Shown: positions 47,066 to 55,179 of the stretch, piece by piece
Position numbering within the stretch: the stretch's first letter is position 1
Layout of the letters: the number at the start of each line of letters is the position of its first letter
From: an uncultured Prevotellaceae bacterium
GTDB taxonomy: Bacteria; Bacteroidota; Bacteroidia; Bacteroidales; Bacteroidaceae
Direction: 5' to 3'
Assembly (NCBI GenBank): GCA_902767775.1
Contig: CACXIP010000003.1
Location: 62,001-126,000 of the forward strand
DNA length: 64,000 bases
Program-made: the position numbers and the translations under genes
Notes under the pieces: model-generated
What the model was told of the DNA's origin: nothing
The model's database searches: none
Seen by the model: only the letters and a program-made list of their open reading frames with translations

Positions 47066-47617
47066 ATGAAGAAACTTGATTCCCCCGCAATTTTGGTTGT
47101 TGACATGCTCAACGACTTCGTGACCGGTGCCCTTGGCTGCGACCGTGGCCGCGCCATCGTTCCCGCCACAGCCCAACTGCTCGACGCCGCCCGCGAGGCT
47201 GGTGTGCCTGTCATTTTCTGCAACGACGCCCACATCAAAGGCATCGACCGCGAGTTGAAGCTTTGGGGCGACCATGCCATTGCCGGCACCCCGGGAGCAG
47301 AGGTCATTCCTGAGTTGAAATTATGTGACAAAGACTACGTTGTTCCCAAGCGTCGTTACAGCGGCTTCTTCCAGACCGACCTCGACATTCTTCTCAAGGA
47401 ACTGGGTGTGAAGACTGTCATCATGACCGGCCTCCATGCACACATGTGTGTCCGCCATACCTCCGCCGATGCCTACTGTCTTGGCTATGATGTCGTAGTT
47501 GCCAAGGAAGCCACCGACTCCTTCACCGAGGAAGACTACAACATCGGCATCGCCTACCTGAAGACCTGCTACGGAGCCGACGCCTACAGCAACGAGGAGC
47601 TCATCGCAGCATTCTAA
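47066..47617 (+). CDS. Isochorismatase-family cysteine hydrolase
   Basis: A 183-residue hydrolase of the isochorismatase/nicotinamidase fold. The family triad is visible as D13 (LVVDMLNDF), K95 (VVPKRRYSGF) and C128 (HAHMCVRHT). The sequence resembles nicotinamidase-related proteins; the real substrate is unknown. It is transcribed alone, closed by a strong terminator. Confidence 0.92.
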   Translation: MKKLDSPAILVVDMLNDFVTGALGCDRGRAIVPATAQLLDAAREAGVPVIFCNDAHIKGIDRELKLWGDHAIAGTPGAEVIPELKLCDKDYVVPKRRYSGFFQTDLDILLKELGVKTVIMTGLHAHMCVRHTSADAYCLGYDVVVAKEATDSFTEEDYNIGIAYLKTCYGADAYSNEELIAAF

Positions 47618-47653
47618 CCAGACCATTTCACTCCGAAATATTTCAACATTTTC

Positions 47654-47682
47654 AAAAGGAGCAAGTCCACCTTGCTCCTTTT
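47654..47682 (+). terminator. Terminator of the isochorismatase gene
   Basis: A 12-base stem (AAAAGGAGCAAG, 47654-47665, with its complement 47671-47682) and a 5-base loop, followed by more T. It sits 37 bases past the stop. Confidence 0.92.
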
Positions 47683-47710
47683 TTTCGCCCCTACCCCATC
47701 CCACCTCAAA

Positions 47711-47867
47711 CCTCAATTGTCGTGCAAACCGAGTGCAGACGAAATGATGGAACAGTGAGAGCCTAATGATGCTCGCATCAATTTGGCCGAGTCGTGACAG
47801 AATTCGACAAAGTCAAAGCTTGCTTTCAGTATGCCGAGGTGCAGCCGACAATCAAGCGAAGCTTAAA
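47711..47867. repeat. Intergenic repeat unit, copy 1
   Basis: Begins CCTCAATTGTCGTGCAAACC and contains GACAGAATTCGACAAAGTC and GCCGAGGTGCAGCCGACAA. It is repeated next door with an internal 24-base difference. Short open frames through it have no protein family character and are treated as chance. The unit looks like a dispersed non-coding element of this genus. Confidence 0.75.
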
Positions 47868-48000
47868 CCTCAATTGTCGTGCAAACCAAATGCAGACGAA
47901 ATGATGGAACAGCGAGAGCCGAGTCGTGACAGAATTCGACAAAGTCAAAGCTTGCTTTCTGTATGCCGAGATGCAGCCGACAATCAAGCGCAGCTTAAAT
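47868..48000. repeat. Intergenic repeat unit, copy 2
   Basis: A 133-base copy of the preceding 157-base unit in direct orientation, lacking about 24 bases after GAGAGCC and otherwise nearly identical. The pair is a good substrate for recombination or slippage. Confidence 0.75.
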
Positions 48001-48058
48001 CTCAATTCTGAAACCTCAAACCTCAAACCTCAAATCTCAAACCTCAAATCTCAAATCA
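48001..48058. repeat. CTCAAAY heptad tandem repeats
   Basis: About seven near-exact copies of the heptad CCTCAAA/TCTCAAA follow the two larger units. The same heptads occur at 15478-15560 and reversed at 55136-55171. Confidence 0.8.
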
Positions 48059-48064
48059 CAAATA

Positions 48065-48239
48065 AAGCAATCGCAACTCTGTTGCGTCAACAATCTCCCT
48101 GCGACCATCTCAAAGGGAGCAGTACCATAATGAAGAGCGCCGAGAAGGCGCGGTTGCATCCCTCCCCCTGGAAAGGGGGAAGGGCCTTGGGAAGGGGGTA
48201 GAGACCTCTCCTAGGACAGGAGAGGTAGGTGAGGTGTGA
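48065..48239. repeat. 175-base direct repeat, copy A
   Basis: Starts AAGCAATCGCAAC and ends GGTAGGTGAGGTGTGA. It has two internal hairpins: a GC-rich one around CCCTCCCCCTGG/GGGGGAAGGG and a perfect 9-base one, ACCTCTCCT with AGGAGAGGT. It has no coding features. Copy B differs at about four positions by eye. Confidence 0.88.
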
Positions 48240-48425
48240 CCAACCAAGGCAAAGCCTTGGAAAAACTGACAGTGAGCCAAAGAAAACGCCGTGAGCACAA
48301 AGAACACATGGCATGGTAGTAAACACAAACCGTCGTGCCACAAAATGCCGCACCAACAGTGAGTGCAGCACCACAAACTGCCGCACCATAGTTCGTGCCC
48401 CACCCTCTGTGAGCGCAGCGAACAC
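48240..48425. other. Spacer between the two 175-base repeats
   Basis: About 186 bases with no gene, promoter or clear hairpin apart from a CCAAGGC/GCCTTGG inverted repeat near its start. CA-rich, and no open frame with family character. Confidence 0.6.
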
Positions 48426-48600
48426 AAGCAATCGCAACCCTGTTGCGTCAACAATCTCCCTGCGACCGTCTCAAAGGGAGCAGTACCATAGTGAAGAGCG
48501 CCGAGCAGGCGCGGTTGCATCCCTCCCCCTGGAAAGGGGGAAGGGCCTTGGGAAGGGGGTAGAGACCTCTCCTAGGACAGGAGAGGTAGGTGAGGTGTGA
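48426..48600. repeat. 175-base direct repeat, copy B
   Basis: Same length and order as copy A with about four substitutions, so the duplication is recent or kept alike by gene conversion. Its final GACAGGAGAGGTAGGTGAGG part is then repeated in tandem downstream. Confidence 0.88.
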
Positions 48601-48680
48601 AAAAAGACAGGACAGGTAGGTGAGGTGTGAAAAAGGTAGGTGAGGTGTGAAAAAAGACAGGAGAGGTAGGTGAGGTGTGA
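48601..48680. repeat. Tandem 20-30 base repeats ending the repeat array
   Basis: Three further copies of the terminal AGGTAGGTGAGGTGTGA core (units of 30, 20 and 30 bases separated by A runs) directly after copy B. The middle one lacks the GACAGGACAG part. They end about 60 bases before the capsule promoter. Confidence 0.85.
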
Positions 48681-48742
48681 AAAAAAACACTTGACGAATG
48701 TCAAAAAAAACACATTTTGCACAATTTAAGCCCCATTATATA

Positions 48743-48771
48743 TTGTACGTGCGAAAAATTGTTTAATTTTG
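48743..48771 (+). promoter_or_regulatory. Capsule operon promoter
   Basis: TTG (48743-48745), 18-base spacer, TAATTTTG (48764-48771). It is the only well-formed promoter between the repeat array and the antiterminator gene, giving a leader of about 200 bases. No invertible-promoter ends (recombinase inverted repeats) were recognised around it. Confidence 0.65.
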
Positions 48772-48945
48772 CATTTTAATAAGCATTTTTGCTCCAGAGC
48801 CAAAGGCTCTCGCCACATTGTAGAGAAAGTGATATCAAAGGGCATGATTGAAAAGCCCGAAGAAAGGTCTGAAAGGACTATTTCGGAATTCGGACAGGAC
48901 ATTCACGACACTCCACCTTCATAACCCATTGATTATCACCGCACT

Positions 48946-48969
48946 CCTCCAAACCACACTGTTTGGAGG
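48946..48969 (+). promoter_or_regulatory. Hairpin covering the ribosome binding site of the antiterminator
   Basis: CCTCCAAAC (48946-48954) pairs perfectly with GTTTGGAGG (48961-48969) around a 6-base loop. The right arm contains the GGAGG that lies 11 bases before the ATG at 48981, so folding would hide it. A second purine stretch (AAGGG, 48971-48975) is outside the stem. Confidence 0.7.
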
Positions 48970-48980
48970 CAAGGGAAAAT

Positions 48981-50105
48981 ATGGAAAATCCCCAAGCAAA
49001 CACCCCCATTCACTGGTATGTGCTGACGACACTCTCACCCCAGCAGACAGAAATCCGCCTGCAAGAAGAGAATGCCGCCCGCATAGCCCATGGCGACCCG
49101 CGAGGCACCATCCAGTATTTCATCCCCTACCAGTTTCTCAAGCGCCGCTATGAGAAAGGCCATCAGCCGTCCCATGTAAGCGACGCCGATGAGACGCCGT
49201 CCATCCCCCGTGGTGCCGAACAGGTGAAAGCCAACAACCAGACCCGTGCCGTCCTCCGGCGCTATATTTTTTTACGCGCGTACGAACAAGATTTAAATGA
49301 CCTTCTTGGCAGCGACTGGAACCGCTGGAGCGACAATCGCGTACAATTCTTCTACGACCACGAGCGCAACAAGGTGACCGTTCCCGACCGAATGATGGAA
49401 AAATTCATCGATGCCTGCTGCGACATGCAACTCCACTTCGAGCTGGTACCATCCCTGGAGGGCCTGACTACCAATGAGGAGGTGCTCCTCAACGCCACCC
49501 CGTTCCGTGGAGAACGCGCCCGCGTCATCTCCGTCGACTACACCCCTCAGGGTCCTCGCCTCACTTTAGGACTCCAGCTGTTCACCGGCAGCATGGTGCT
49601 TCGTTTGGACAACATCGGCGAGAACGACATTGTCCGCCACCCTGACGAGGGAATCAACGCCAACAGTGGTCATTTGATTGACGGCATACAGCGCCGCCTG
49701 CTCACCATCCTCTACCGTCGCACCACCGGCAAACAGACAGAGAAGACTCGAGCCAACGACCGCGACACCCTCGACATCATCTACAACTACCGCTACCACC
49801 ATTTTGAGCACCCCTCCGCCCGCCGCCATCATCTCGTCCTCATGCTCATCTGCGCCCATCTTCGCAAAGACAAGCAAGGCGAGACAGAACTCACCGCCGC
49901 TGCGCAGGCAGAGCTGGAAGCCATCAACAGCGGCCGCATCGACAAGTCCTTCACAGATGTCCGCGCCTATCTCCATTGTGCCCTCTACCTTTCCACAGGC
50001 GATATCACTCACCGCGAGGCAGCCAAAGACTACGTCCGCGACCACAGCCCCAAATCCATGGCGCTCCGCAGCCTAGTCAAACTCATCCGAATCAAAAGAG
50101 TCTAA
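48981..50105 (+). CDS. UpxY-like NusG-family antiterminator with long C-terminus
   Basis: A 374-residue protein at the head of the capsule operon. Residues about 10-150 look like the NusG N-terminal domain that binds RNA polymerase (HWYVLTTLSPQQ at 11-22; RRYIFLRAY at 93-101; KVTVPDRMMEKFI at 131-143), and 165-210 form a KOW-like part (ATPFRGERARVISV). UpxY proteins act on their own capsule operon, letting polymerase pass terminators in the leader. Those are about 170-190 residues; here about 160 extra residues follow, basic and helical, with no recognised fold. An in-frame TTG at 48963 exists, but the ATG at 48981 was chosen. Confidence 0.82.
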   Translation: MENPQANTPIHWYVLTTLSPQQTEIRLQEENAARIAHGDPRGTIQYFIPYQFLKRRYEKGHQPSHVSDADETPSIPRGAEQVKANNQTRAVLRRYIFLRAYEQDLNDLLGSDWNRWSDNRVQFFYDHERNKVTVPDRMMEKFIDACCDMQLHFELVPSLEGLTTNEEVLLNATPFRGERARVISVDYTPQGPRLTLGLQLFTGSMVLRLDNIGENDIVRHPDEGINANSGHLIDGIQRRLLTILYRRTTGKQTEKTRANDRDTLDIIYNYRYHHFEHPSARRHHLVLMLICAHLRKDKQGETELTAAAQAELEAINSGRIDKSFTDVRAYLHCALYLSTGDITHREAAKDYVRDHSPKSMALRSLVKLIRIKRV

Positions 50106-50110
50106 AAAAT

Positions 50111-50446
50111 TAGTGGGGAGTGGTCAGAGGTAAGAGGTGAGAGAATAGTACTCCAATCAATCGAGCTAATGTCTAAACTCCTAATCTCCTAGACTCCTAA
50201 ACTCCTCCAGACCACAGGCCTGTCATTCGTGAGTTTCGTGATAAAACATATAATTGCCATATAATTATTCATGAATAATTCGTGCCCATTCGTGGTAATT
50301 CGCGTTAAAACTGTTTCGTGCTTTTCGTGAGTTTCGTGGTTAAAGAATAAGTGGTTAGAAGTCAGAGGTAAGAGGTGAGAGAATAGTTTACCAATCAATC
50401 GGGCTTTGTCTAAACTCCTAGACTCCTAAACTCCTAAACTCCTAAT
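50111..50446. repeat. Composite intergenic repeat, first copy
   Basis: The gap after the antiterminator holds, in order: a block beginning AGTGG..GGTGAGAGAATAGT and ending in CTAAACTC-type octamers; AGACCACAGGCCTGT; a block of CGTG-rich short repeats (GCCCATTCGTGGTAATTCGC, 50283-50302); and a second copy of the first block. No gene is present. Chance open frames translate as NHETHEKHE-type sequence, a pattern I know from scattered repeats in many bacterial genomes. Confidence 0.8.
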
Positions 50447-50484
50447 AGATAATCTCCAAACAAAAAACAAATACTTCAAGAAAA

Positions 50485-51264
50485 ATGAAAAAGAAAAGTT
50501 TATTGACATTGTTGATGGGAGCGCTGCTGATTTGCAGTTGTGAAACTCCCCGTGTCGTGTATTTTGAGGACCTTGACCACGGCAAGACCGTGCAGGCCCG
50601 CGACCCATTAGACATCAGCCTACGTCCGGGCGACAAGATTCGCATTTTGGTGAGCACTCGTGACCAGCAACTCACCCAGTTGTTCAATCTCTTCGGCTCA
50701 TCAAATGCCAACGCAGGCGGCAACTCATCTGGAAGGATGGGCTACATCATCGACAGCCAAGGCAACATCGATTTCCCCATCCTGGGCACGCTCCATGTCG
50801 CCGGACTTCGCCGTGAAGAGGTAGCCTCCAAAATCAAGGGCGACCTGATTGCCTCCAACCTGGTTAAAGAACCAGTGGTGACCGTCGACTATTCCGGTCT
50901 CTATTTCGACGTCTTGGGTGAAGTGGGAAGACCTGGTCGCTACGAATTCGACCGCGACCGTTTCACTCTGCTCGAGGGCTTGAGCATGGCAGGCGACCTC
51001 ACCATCAGTGGCCTTCGTGAGAATGTCGCAGTCATCCGCACCGAGGGCAATCAGCGCACCACCTATCGTGTCAATCTGCAATCTGGCGAGGAACTATACA
51101 AATCACCCGTCTATTATCTGCAACAGGACGACATCATCTACGTGGAGCCTAACAAGAAGCGTGCAAACCAGTCTACCTTGAACAACACCCTGTTGGAATC
51201 CCCCACATTCTGGATGAGCGTCACCACTTTCCTGATGTCACTAAGTGTCTTTATTTTCAAATAA
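50485..51264 (+). CDS. wza: Wza-like polysaccharide export lipoprotein
   Basis: A 259-residue outer-membrane export protein. The signal peptide ends in a lipobox (LLICSC, cysteine at residue 19), so it is lipid-anchored. A Poly_export domain follows (residues about 40-135, LRPGDKIRILVSTRD and GYIIDSQGNIDFPILGTLHV), then an SLBB domain (about 140-215, YFDVLGEVGRPGRYEFDRDR), and a C-terminal hydrophobic helix (FWMSVTTFLMSLSVFIF) that may cross a membrane. It is short beside E. coli Wza (about 380) as in other Bacteroidetes. It forms the outer exit of the capsule exporter with the Wzc-like protein. Confidence 0.9.
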   Translation: MKKKSLLTLLMGALLICSCETPRVVYFEDLDHGKTVQARDPLDISLRPGDKIRILVSTRDQQLTQLFNLFGSSNANAGGNSSGRMGYIIDSQGNIDFPILGTLHVAGLRREEVASKIKGDLIASNLVKEPVVTVDYSGLYFDVLGEVGRPGRYEFDRDRFTLLEGLSMAGDLTISGLRENVAVIRTEGNQRTTYRVNLQSGEELYKSPVYYLQQDDIIYVEPNKKRANQSTLNNTLLESPTFWMSVTTFLMSLSVFIFK

Positions 51265-51300
51265 TTCACCCTTCGCAAGCCGAAAAGGATAAGGAGTTGT

Positions 51301-51650
51301 TTGAAAAAACATATAATTGCCATATAATATTCATGAATAATTCATGCCCATTCGTGATAATTCGCGTTAAATCCTTTCGAGCTTTTCGTGAAGATTCATG
51401 AGATTCGTGGTTAAAAACATATAATTGCCATATAATCATTCATGAATAATTCGTGCCCATTCGTGGTAATTCGTGTTAAAACTATTTCAAGCTTTTCGTG
51501 AAGATTCGTGAGATTAGTGGTTAGAGAATTAGTGGTGAGAAGTGAGTGGTAAGAGGTGAGAGAATAGTATGCCTATCAATCGAGCTAATGTCTAAACTCC
51601 AAAACTCCTAAACTCCCCAGACCGCAGGTCTGTTAACCGTGGTCATTCAC
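51301..51650. repeat. Composite intergenic repeat, second copy
   Basis: The 439-base gap between the export lipoprotein and the Wzc-like kinase holds two tandem CGTG-rich blocks (51309-51416 and 51416-51518, each with ATAATTGCCATATAAT and GCCCATTCGTG) followed by the AGTGGTGAGAAGTGAG..AATAGT block, CTAAACTCC octamers and CCAGACCGCAGGTCTG. Same order of blocks as at 50111 and 55180. No gene. Confidence 0.82.
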
Positions 51651-51703
51651 GCAAGCCACACTCTCAACTCCTAACTATAAACAAAACTCATTAAAACAAC
51701 AAT

Positions 51704-54166
51704 ATGGAATCAAAAAAGACCAAAAGCAGCAACCGACAAAAAAGTGAGTACCTCACCCTACAGGACCTAATGCACCTCTGCTTGGGCAACTGGCCCTGGT
51801 TCGTGCTTTCCCTGCTCATCACCCTGAGCATCGCCGAGTGGAAGATTCTCCGCACGGTGCCCGTCTATCAGCGTTCTGCCTCCCTGCTCATCAAGGAGAA
51901 GGGAAAGGCCAACCGCTCTATGGCAGTAGATGCCGGCAACACCATCGACACAGGTATCTTCAGTTTCAGCACCAACCTTTCCAACGAGATTACCTCGATG
52001 TTGTCACCTGATGTGATGCTCGAGGTGGTCAAACGCCTCAACCTCGATATGGACTATCAAACCGATGGTGCTTTCCATAGAAACACACTCTATGGCAGCA
52101 CACTCCCCATCAAAGTCACTTTTGTCAACCAATCAGAATATAACGACTGCAGTTTCGACATCAAGTTCAAGGACGACCGTTCAATGGTGCTCAGCAACTT
52201 CATCCAGTATGGCGAACCTGCTGGCGATGGCCAATCGTTGGTCACCACCCGCGACAAAACCATCAAGTCGCCCATCGGCACCCTCACCATCGAAGGCTCT
52301 CCCTTCTTCGACGACCGTGCCCGTCCCAACCTCATCATCCACGTTAAGCGTGTTCCTCCCATGTCCGCCATGAGCGCATGCCGTGGCCGTCTCTCCGCAG
52401 GTTTGCATGATGATGGATCTTCCATTATCGACCTTAGATATCAGGATGTCAACACCGAACGTGCCGAGGACATCCTCAATGCGGTCATCAATGTCTACAA
52501 CGAGAATTGGGTGCGCGACAGAAACCAAATTGCCGTGAGCACTTCTGAGTTCATCAACGAGCGTCTCAACGTCATTGAGCACGAGTTGGGCCATGTCGAC
52601 AGCGACATCTCTTCCTTCAAGAGCCGCAATCTCATCCCCGATGTGGATGCAACCACCCGTATGCATATGCAAAATGCCAACAGTGCTAATTTGGAACTCA
52701 ATGGCCTCAACAACCAGATGGCTTTGGCTCGATTCATCCGCAATCATGTAGCGGGATTAACCAACAAGACCCAGTTGCTGCCAGTCAATGTGGGCATTGA
52801 TAACGCCAATATCGAAGGGCAGATCAATGAATACAATGCCTTGGTGCTACAGCGTAACAATCTGATTGCCAACAGTAGCGAGGAGAACCCTTTAGTCATC
52901 GACCTAGATAGCAAGATGGCCTCTATTAGAAACTCCATCATCAACTCCATCGACAACCAAATCAATGTGCTCAACACCAAGATCTCCAGTGCACAGAACC
53001 TACAGGCAACCAGCACCTCCCATATGGCTACCAACCCAGGTCAGGCAAAATATCTGCTCAGCGTGGAGCGCCAGCAGAAGGTGAAGGAGTCCCTTTACCT
53101 TTTCCTGCTTCAGAAGCGTGAGGAGAATGAGTTGTCTCAGGCATTCACCGCCTACAACACACGAGTTGTCACCTCTCCCTCAGGGTCCAATGTCCCCATC
53201 TCGCCACTCAAGCGCAATATGCGCATGATGGCAATAGGCCTTGGCTTGCTCATTCCCCTTGTCGTCCTGCTCATTCGTGAGAACATGAACACCAAGGTCC
53301 GCGGCCGCACCGATATCGACAAGCTCACCATCCCCTTCATCGGTGAAATCCCCCAATATGGCAAACTCAAGCGCCACAACAAACTGCTCAATTGGATTCA
53401 AGGTATAAATAAGAAAAAGAAAAAAAACGATGAAGAGGAGACTCGTGACATCCTGGTCAAGCCAAAGAGTCGAAACGTCATCAACGAGGCGTTCCGTGTG
53501 GTGCGCACCAATATGGACTTCATAGCCGGTGCCGACCATGCCAACAAGGTCATCATGTTCACCTCCATCAACCCTGGCAGTGGCAAGACCTTCCTCACCA
53601 TCAATATCGCCACCAGTTTTGCCATCAAGGGTAACCGCACCATCGCCATCGACCTTGACCTCCGCCGTGGTTCACTGTCCAAATACATCGGCAAGCCCGA
53701 GGCTGGCATGGCAGATTTTCTCAGTGGTAGGGTTGACTCTTGGCGAGACATCGCAGTACCCGTTGAAGGTTACGAGAACATCGAGGTCATCCCCGTGGGC
53801 ACCATTCCTCCCAACCCCGCCGAGCTGCTGCTCAGTCCCCGACTTGAGCAACTCCTCAGCGAACTTCGTGAGCAATACGACACCATCTTCCTCGACTGTC
53901 CCCCTATCGACATCGTTGCCGACACCAGTGTCATCGCCAAGTGGGCAGACATGACCGTGTTCGTCATCCGTGCCGGTCTGATGGACCGCGACATGCTCCC
54001 CGTTGTCGAAGGCTATTACAACGAGAAGAAGTTCAACAATATGTCCGTCATCCTCAATGGCACCGACTCTGGCAGCAGCCGTTACAGCTACCACCGCTAC
54101 GGCTACCACTATGGCTACGGCTACGGTTACGGCTACGGTGGCTACGCCAAGGAAGATGATAAATAA
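51704..54166 (+). CDS. wzc: Wzc-like chain length regulator and tyrosine autokinase
   Basis: An 820-residue inner-membrane protein. Wzz-type N-terminal part with a membrane helix at about 32-46, a large periplasmic coiled-coil-rich region, a second helix (about 506-524), then a cytosolic bacterial tyrosine kinase domain with Walker A (INPGSGKT, about 621-628), Walker A' (IAIDLDLRRGS) and Walker B (TIFLDCPP). The last 25 residues are a tyrosine/glycine cluster (GYHYGYGYGYGYGG), the autophosphorylation tail that controls polymer length. Found with Wza in polymerase-dependent capsules, yet here with an ABC exporter. Confidence 0.93.
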   Translation: MESKKTKSSNRQKSEYLTLQDLMHLCLGNWPWFVLSLLITLSIAEWKILRTVPVYQRSASLLIKEKGKANRSMAVDAGNTIDTGIFSFSTNLSNEITSMLSPDVMLEVVKRLNLDMDYQTDGAFHRNTLYGSTLPIKVTFVNQSEYNDCSFDIKFKDDRSMVLSNFIQYGEPAGDGQSLVTTRDKTIKSPIGTLTIEGSPFFDDRARPNLIIHVKRVPPMSAMSACRGRLSAGLHDDGSSIIDLRYQDVNTERAEDILNAVINVYNENWVRDRNQIAVSTSEFINERLNVIEHELGHVDSDISSFKSRNLIPDVDATTRMHMQNANSANLELNGLNNQMALARFIRNHVAGLTNKTQLLPVNVGIDNANIEGQINEYNALVLQRNNLIANSSEENPLVIDLDSKMASIRNSIINSIDNQINVLNTKISSAQNLQATSTSHMATNPGQAKYLLSVERQQKVKESLYLFLLQKREENELSQAFTAYNTRVVTSPSGSNVPISPLKRNMRMMAIGLGLLIPLVVLLIRENMNTKVRGRTDIDKLTIPFIGEIPQYGKLKRHNKLLNWIQGINKKKKKNDEEETRDILVKPKSRNVINEAFRVVRTNMDFIAGADHANKVIMFTSINPGSGKTFLTINIATSFAIKGNRTIAIDLDLRRGSLSKYIGKPEAGMADFLSGRVDSWRDIAVPVEGYENIEVIPVGTIPPNPAELLLSPRLEQLLSELREQYDTIFLDCPPIDIVADTSVIAKWADMTVFVIRAGLMDRDMLPVVEGYYNEKKFNNMSVILNGTDSGSSRYSYHRYGYHYGYGYGYGYGGYAKEDDK

Positions 54167-54173
54167 AATGAGA

Positions 54174-54262
54174 ATTAACGATAAATTAATGGTCAATTAC
54201 ATGGCAATTATATGTTGAAAAAACATGAATGCCCATTAATTACCCATTAATTTATCGTTAAT
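54174..54262. mobile_element. 89-base element with 19-base perfect inverted ends
   Basis: Arms 54174-54192 and 54244-54262 (ATTAACGATAAATTAATGG and its exact complement) enclose about 51 bases. Inside is TGGCAATTATATGT, the reverse complement of a stretch in the neighbouring composite repeats. It fills the gap between the wzc and wzm genes, ending 25 bases before the wzm start. It may be a small transposon-derived (MITE-like) element or a structured RNA within the operon transcript; no coding capacity. Confidence 0.6.
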
Positions 54263-54287
54263 ATATTGAATAAGGAAGATTTAATTC

Positions 54288-55133
54288 GTGAAAAAGGAAG
54301 ACATACTCATCATTACCCCCCATCAGAAGTTGTGGAGCGTCGATTTCAAGGAAATCTGGCGCTACCGCGACCTGATCGCCCTCTTTGTGCATCGCAACAT
54401 CGTGGTGCAATATAAACAGACCATCCTTGGCCCCCTGTGGTACATCATTCAGCCTGTGCTCACTGTCATCATGAACATGGTCGTCTTCGGCGGCATCGCC
54501 AAGATGAGCACCGACGGCATACCCCAGCCACTGTTCTACATGGCAGGCAACGTCTGTTGGTTCTATTTCGCAGACTGCCTCAACCAGACCTCCTCCACCT
54601 TCACTGCCAACCAAGGCATGTTTGGCAAGGTCTATTTTCCCAGAATGGTCGTTCCCATCGCTACAGTGCTCTCCAATCTGCTACGCTTCGGCATACAGTT
54701 GCTGCTGTTCACTGCAATTTATCTCTATTTCGCCATTAGAGGCGCCGATGTCACCCCCCACTGGCAGTTAGCCCTGCTCCCCGTCTTCATCATCATGATA
54801 GCTGGCCTCGGCTTGGGCTTCGGCATCCTGGTCTCCTCCATGACCACCAAATACCGCGACCTCACCGTCCTTTTCGGCTTCATCGTCTCCCTCTGGATGT
54901 ACGGCACCCCCATCGTCTACCCCATCAGCATGGTCACCAACGAAACCCTTCGCACCATCATCCTGCTCAACCCCATGACCTCCATCATCGAAGCCTTCAA
55001 GTACGCCTCCCTAGGCCAAGGCTTCTTCTCCTGGTTGGCATTAGGCTACAGTTTTGTCTTCATGTGTGTCCTCCTCCTCTTCGGTGTCGTCGTCTTCAAC
55101 AAAGTGCAGCGCAGCTTCATGGACACGGTTTAA
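54288..55133 (+). CDS. wzm: Wzm-like ABC transporter permease
   Basis: A 281-residue ABC-2 type inner-membrane permease with six predicted helices that moves a finished polysaccharide out of the cytosol. Typical stretches are FVHRNIVVQYKQTILGPLWY (residues about 34-53), LFYMAGNVCWFYFADCLNQT and FGFIVSLWMYGTPIVYP (about 202-218). The gene starts with GTG at 54288, with AAGGA 14 bases upstream. It works with the ATPase downstream, although a 565-base repeat-filled gap separates the two genes. Confidence 0.93.
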   Translation: MKKEDILIITPHQKLWSVDFKEIWRYRDLIALFVHRNIVVQYKQTILGPLWYIIQPVLTVIMNMVVFGGIAKMSTDGIPQPLFYMAGNVCWFYFADCLNQTSSTFTANQGMFGKVYFPRMVVPIATVLSNLLRFGIQLLLFTAIYLYFAIRGADVTPHWQLALLPVFIIMIAGLGLGFGILVSSMTTKYRDLTVLFGFIVSLWMYGTPIVYPISMVTNETLRTIILLNPMTSIIEAFKYASLGQGFFSWLALGYSFVFMCVLLLFGVVVFNKVQRSFMDTV

Positions 55134-55135
55134 TA

Positions 55136-55171
55136 GATTTGAGGTTTGAGATTTGAGATTTAAGATTTAAA
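55136..55171. repeat. Heptad repeats, reverse orientation
   Basis: AGATTTGAGGTTTGAGATTT and following bases are the reverse complement of the CTCAAAY heptads near 15500 and 48030. It sits 2 bases past the permease stop. Confidence 0.75.
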
Positions 55172-55179
55172 TTATTGCC

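Noticed and set aside
47766-48201. Small plus-strand open frames in the repeat array
   Set aside because: They read repeated DNA in two frames and repeat their own sequence; no ribosome binding or family support. Treated as non-coding repeats.
48065-48600. Insertion sequence or transposon
   Set aside because: No transposase frame and no terminal inverted repeats around the pair; called a direct repeat instead.
48087-48722. Minus-strand open frames across the 175-base repeats
   Set aside because: They follow the repeat structure exactly and change frame between copies.
48743-48771. Invertible capsule promoter as in Bacteroides fragilis
   Set aside because: No matching inverted repeats flank the promoter and no invertase gene is nearby.
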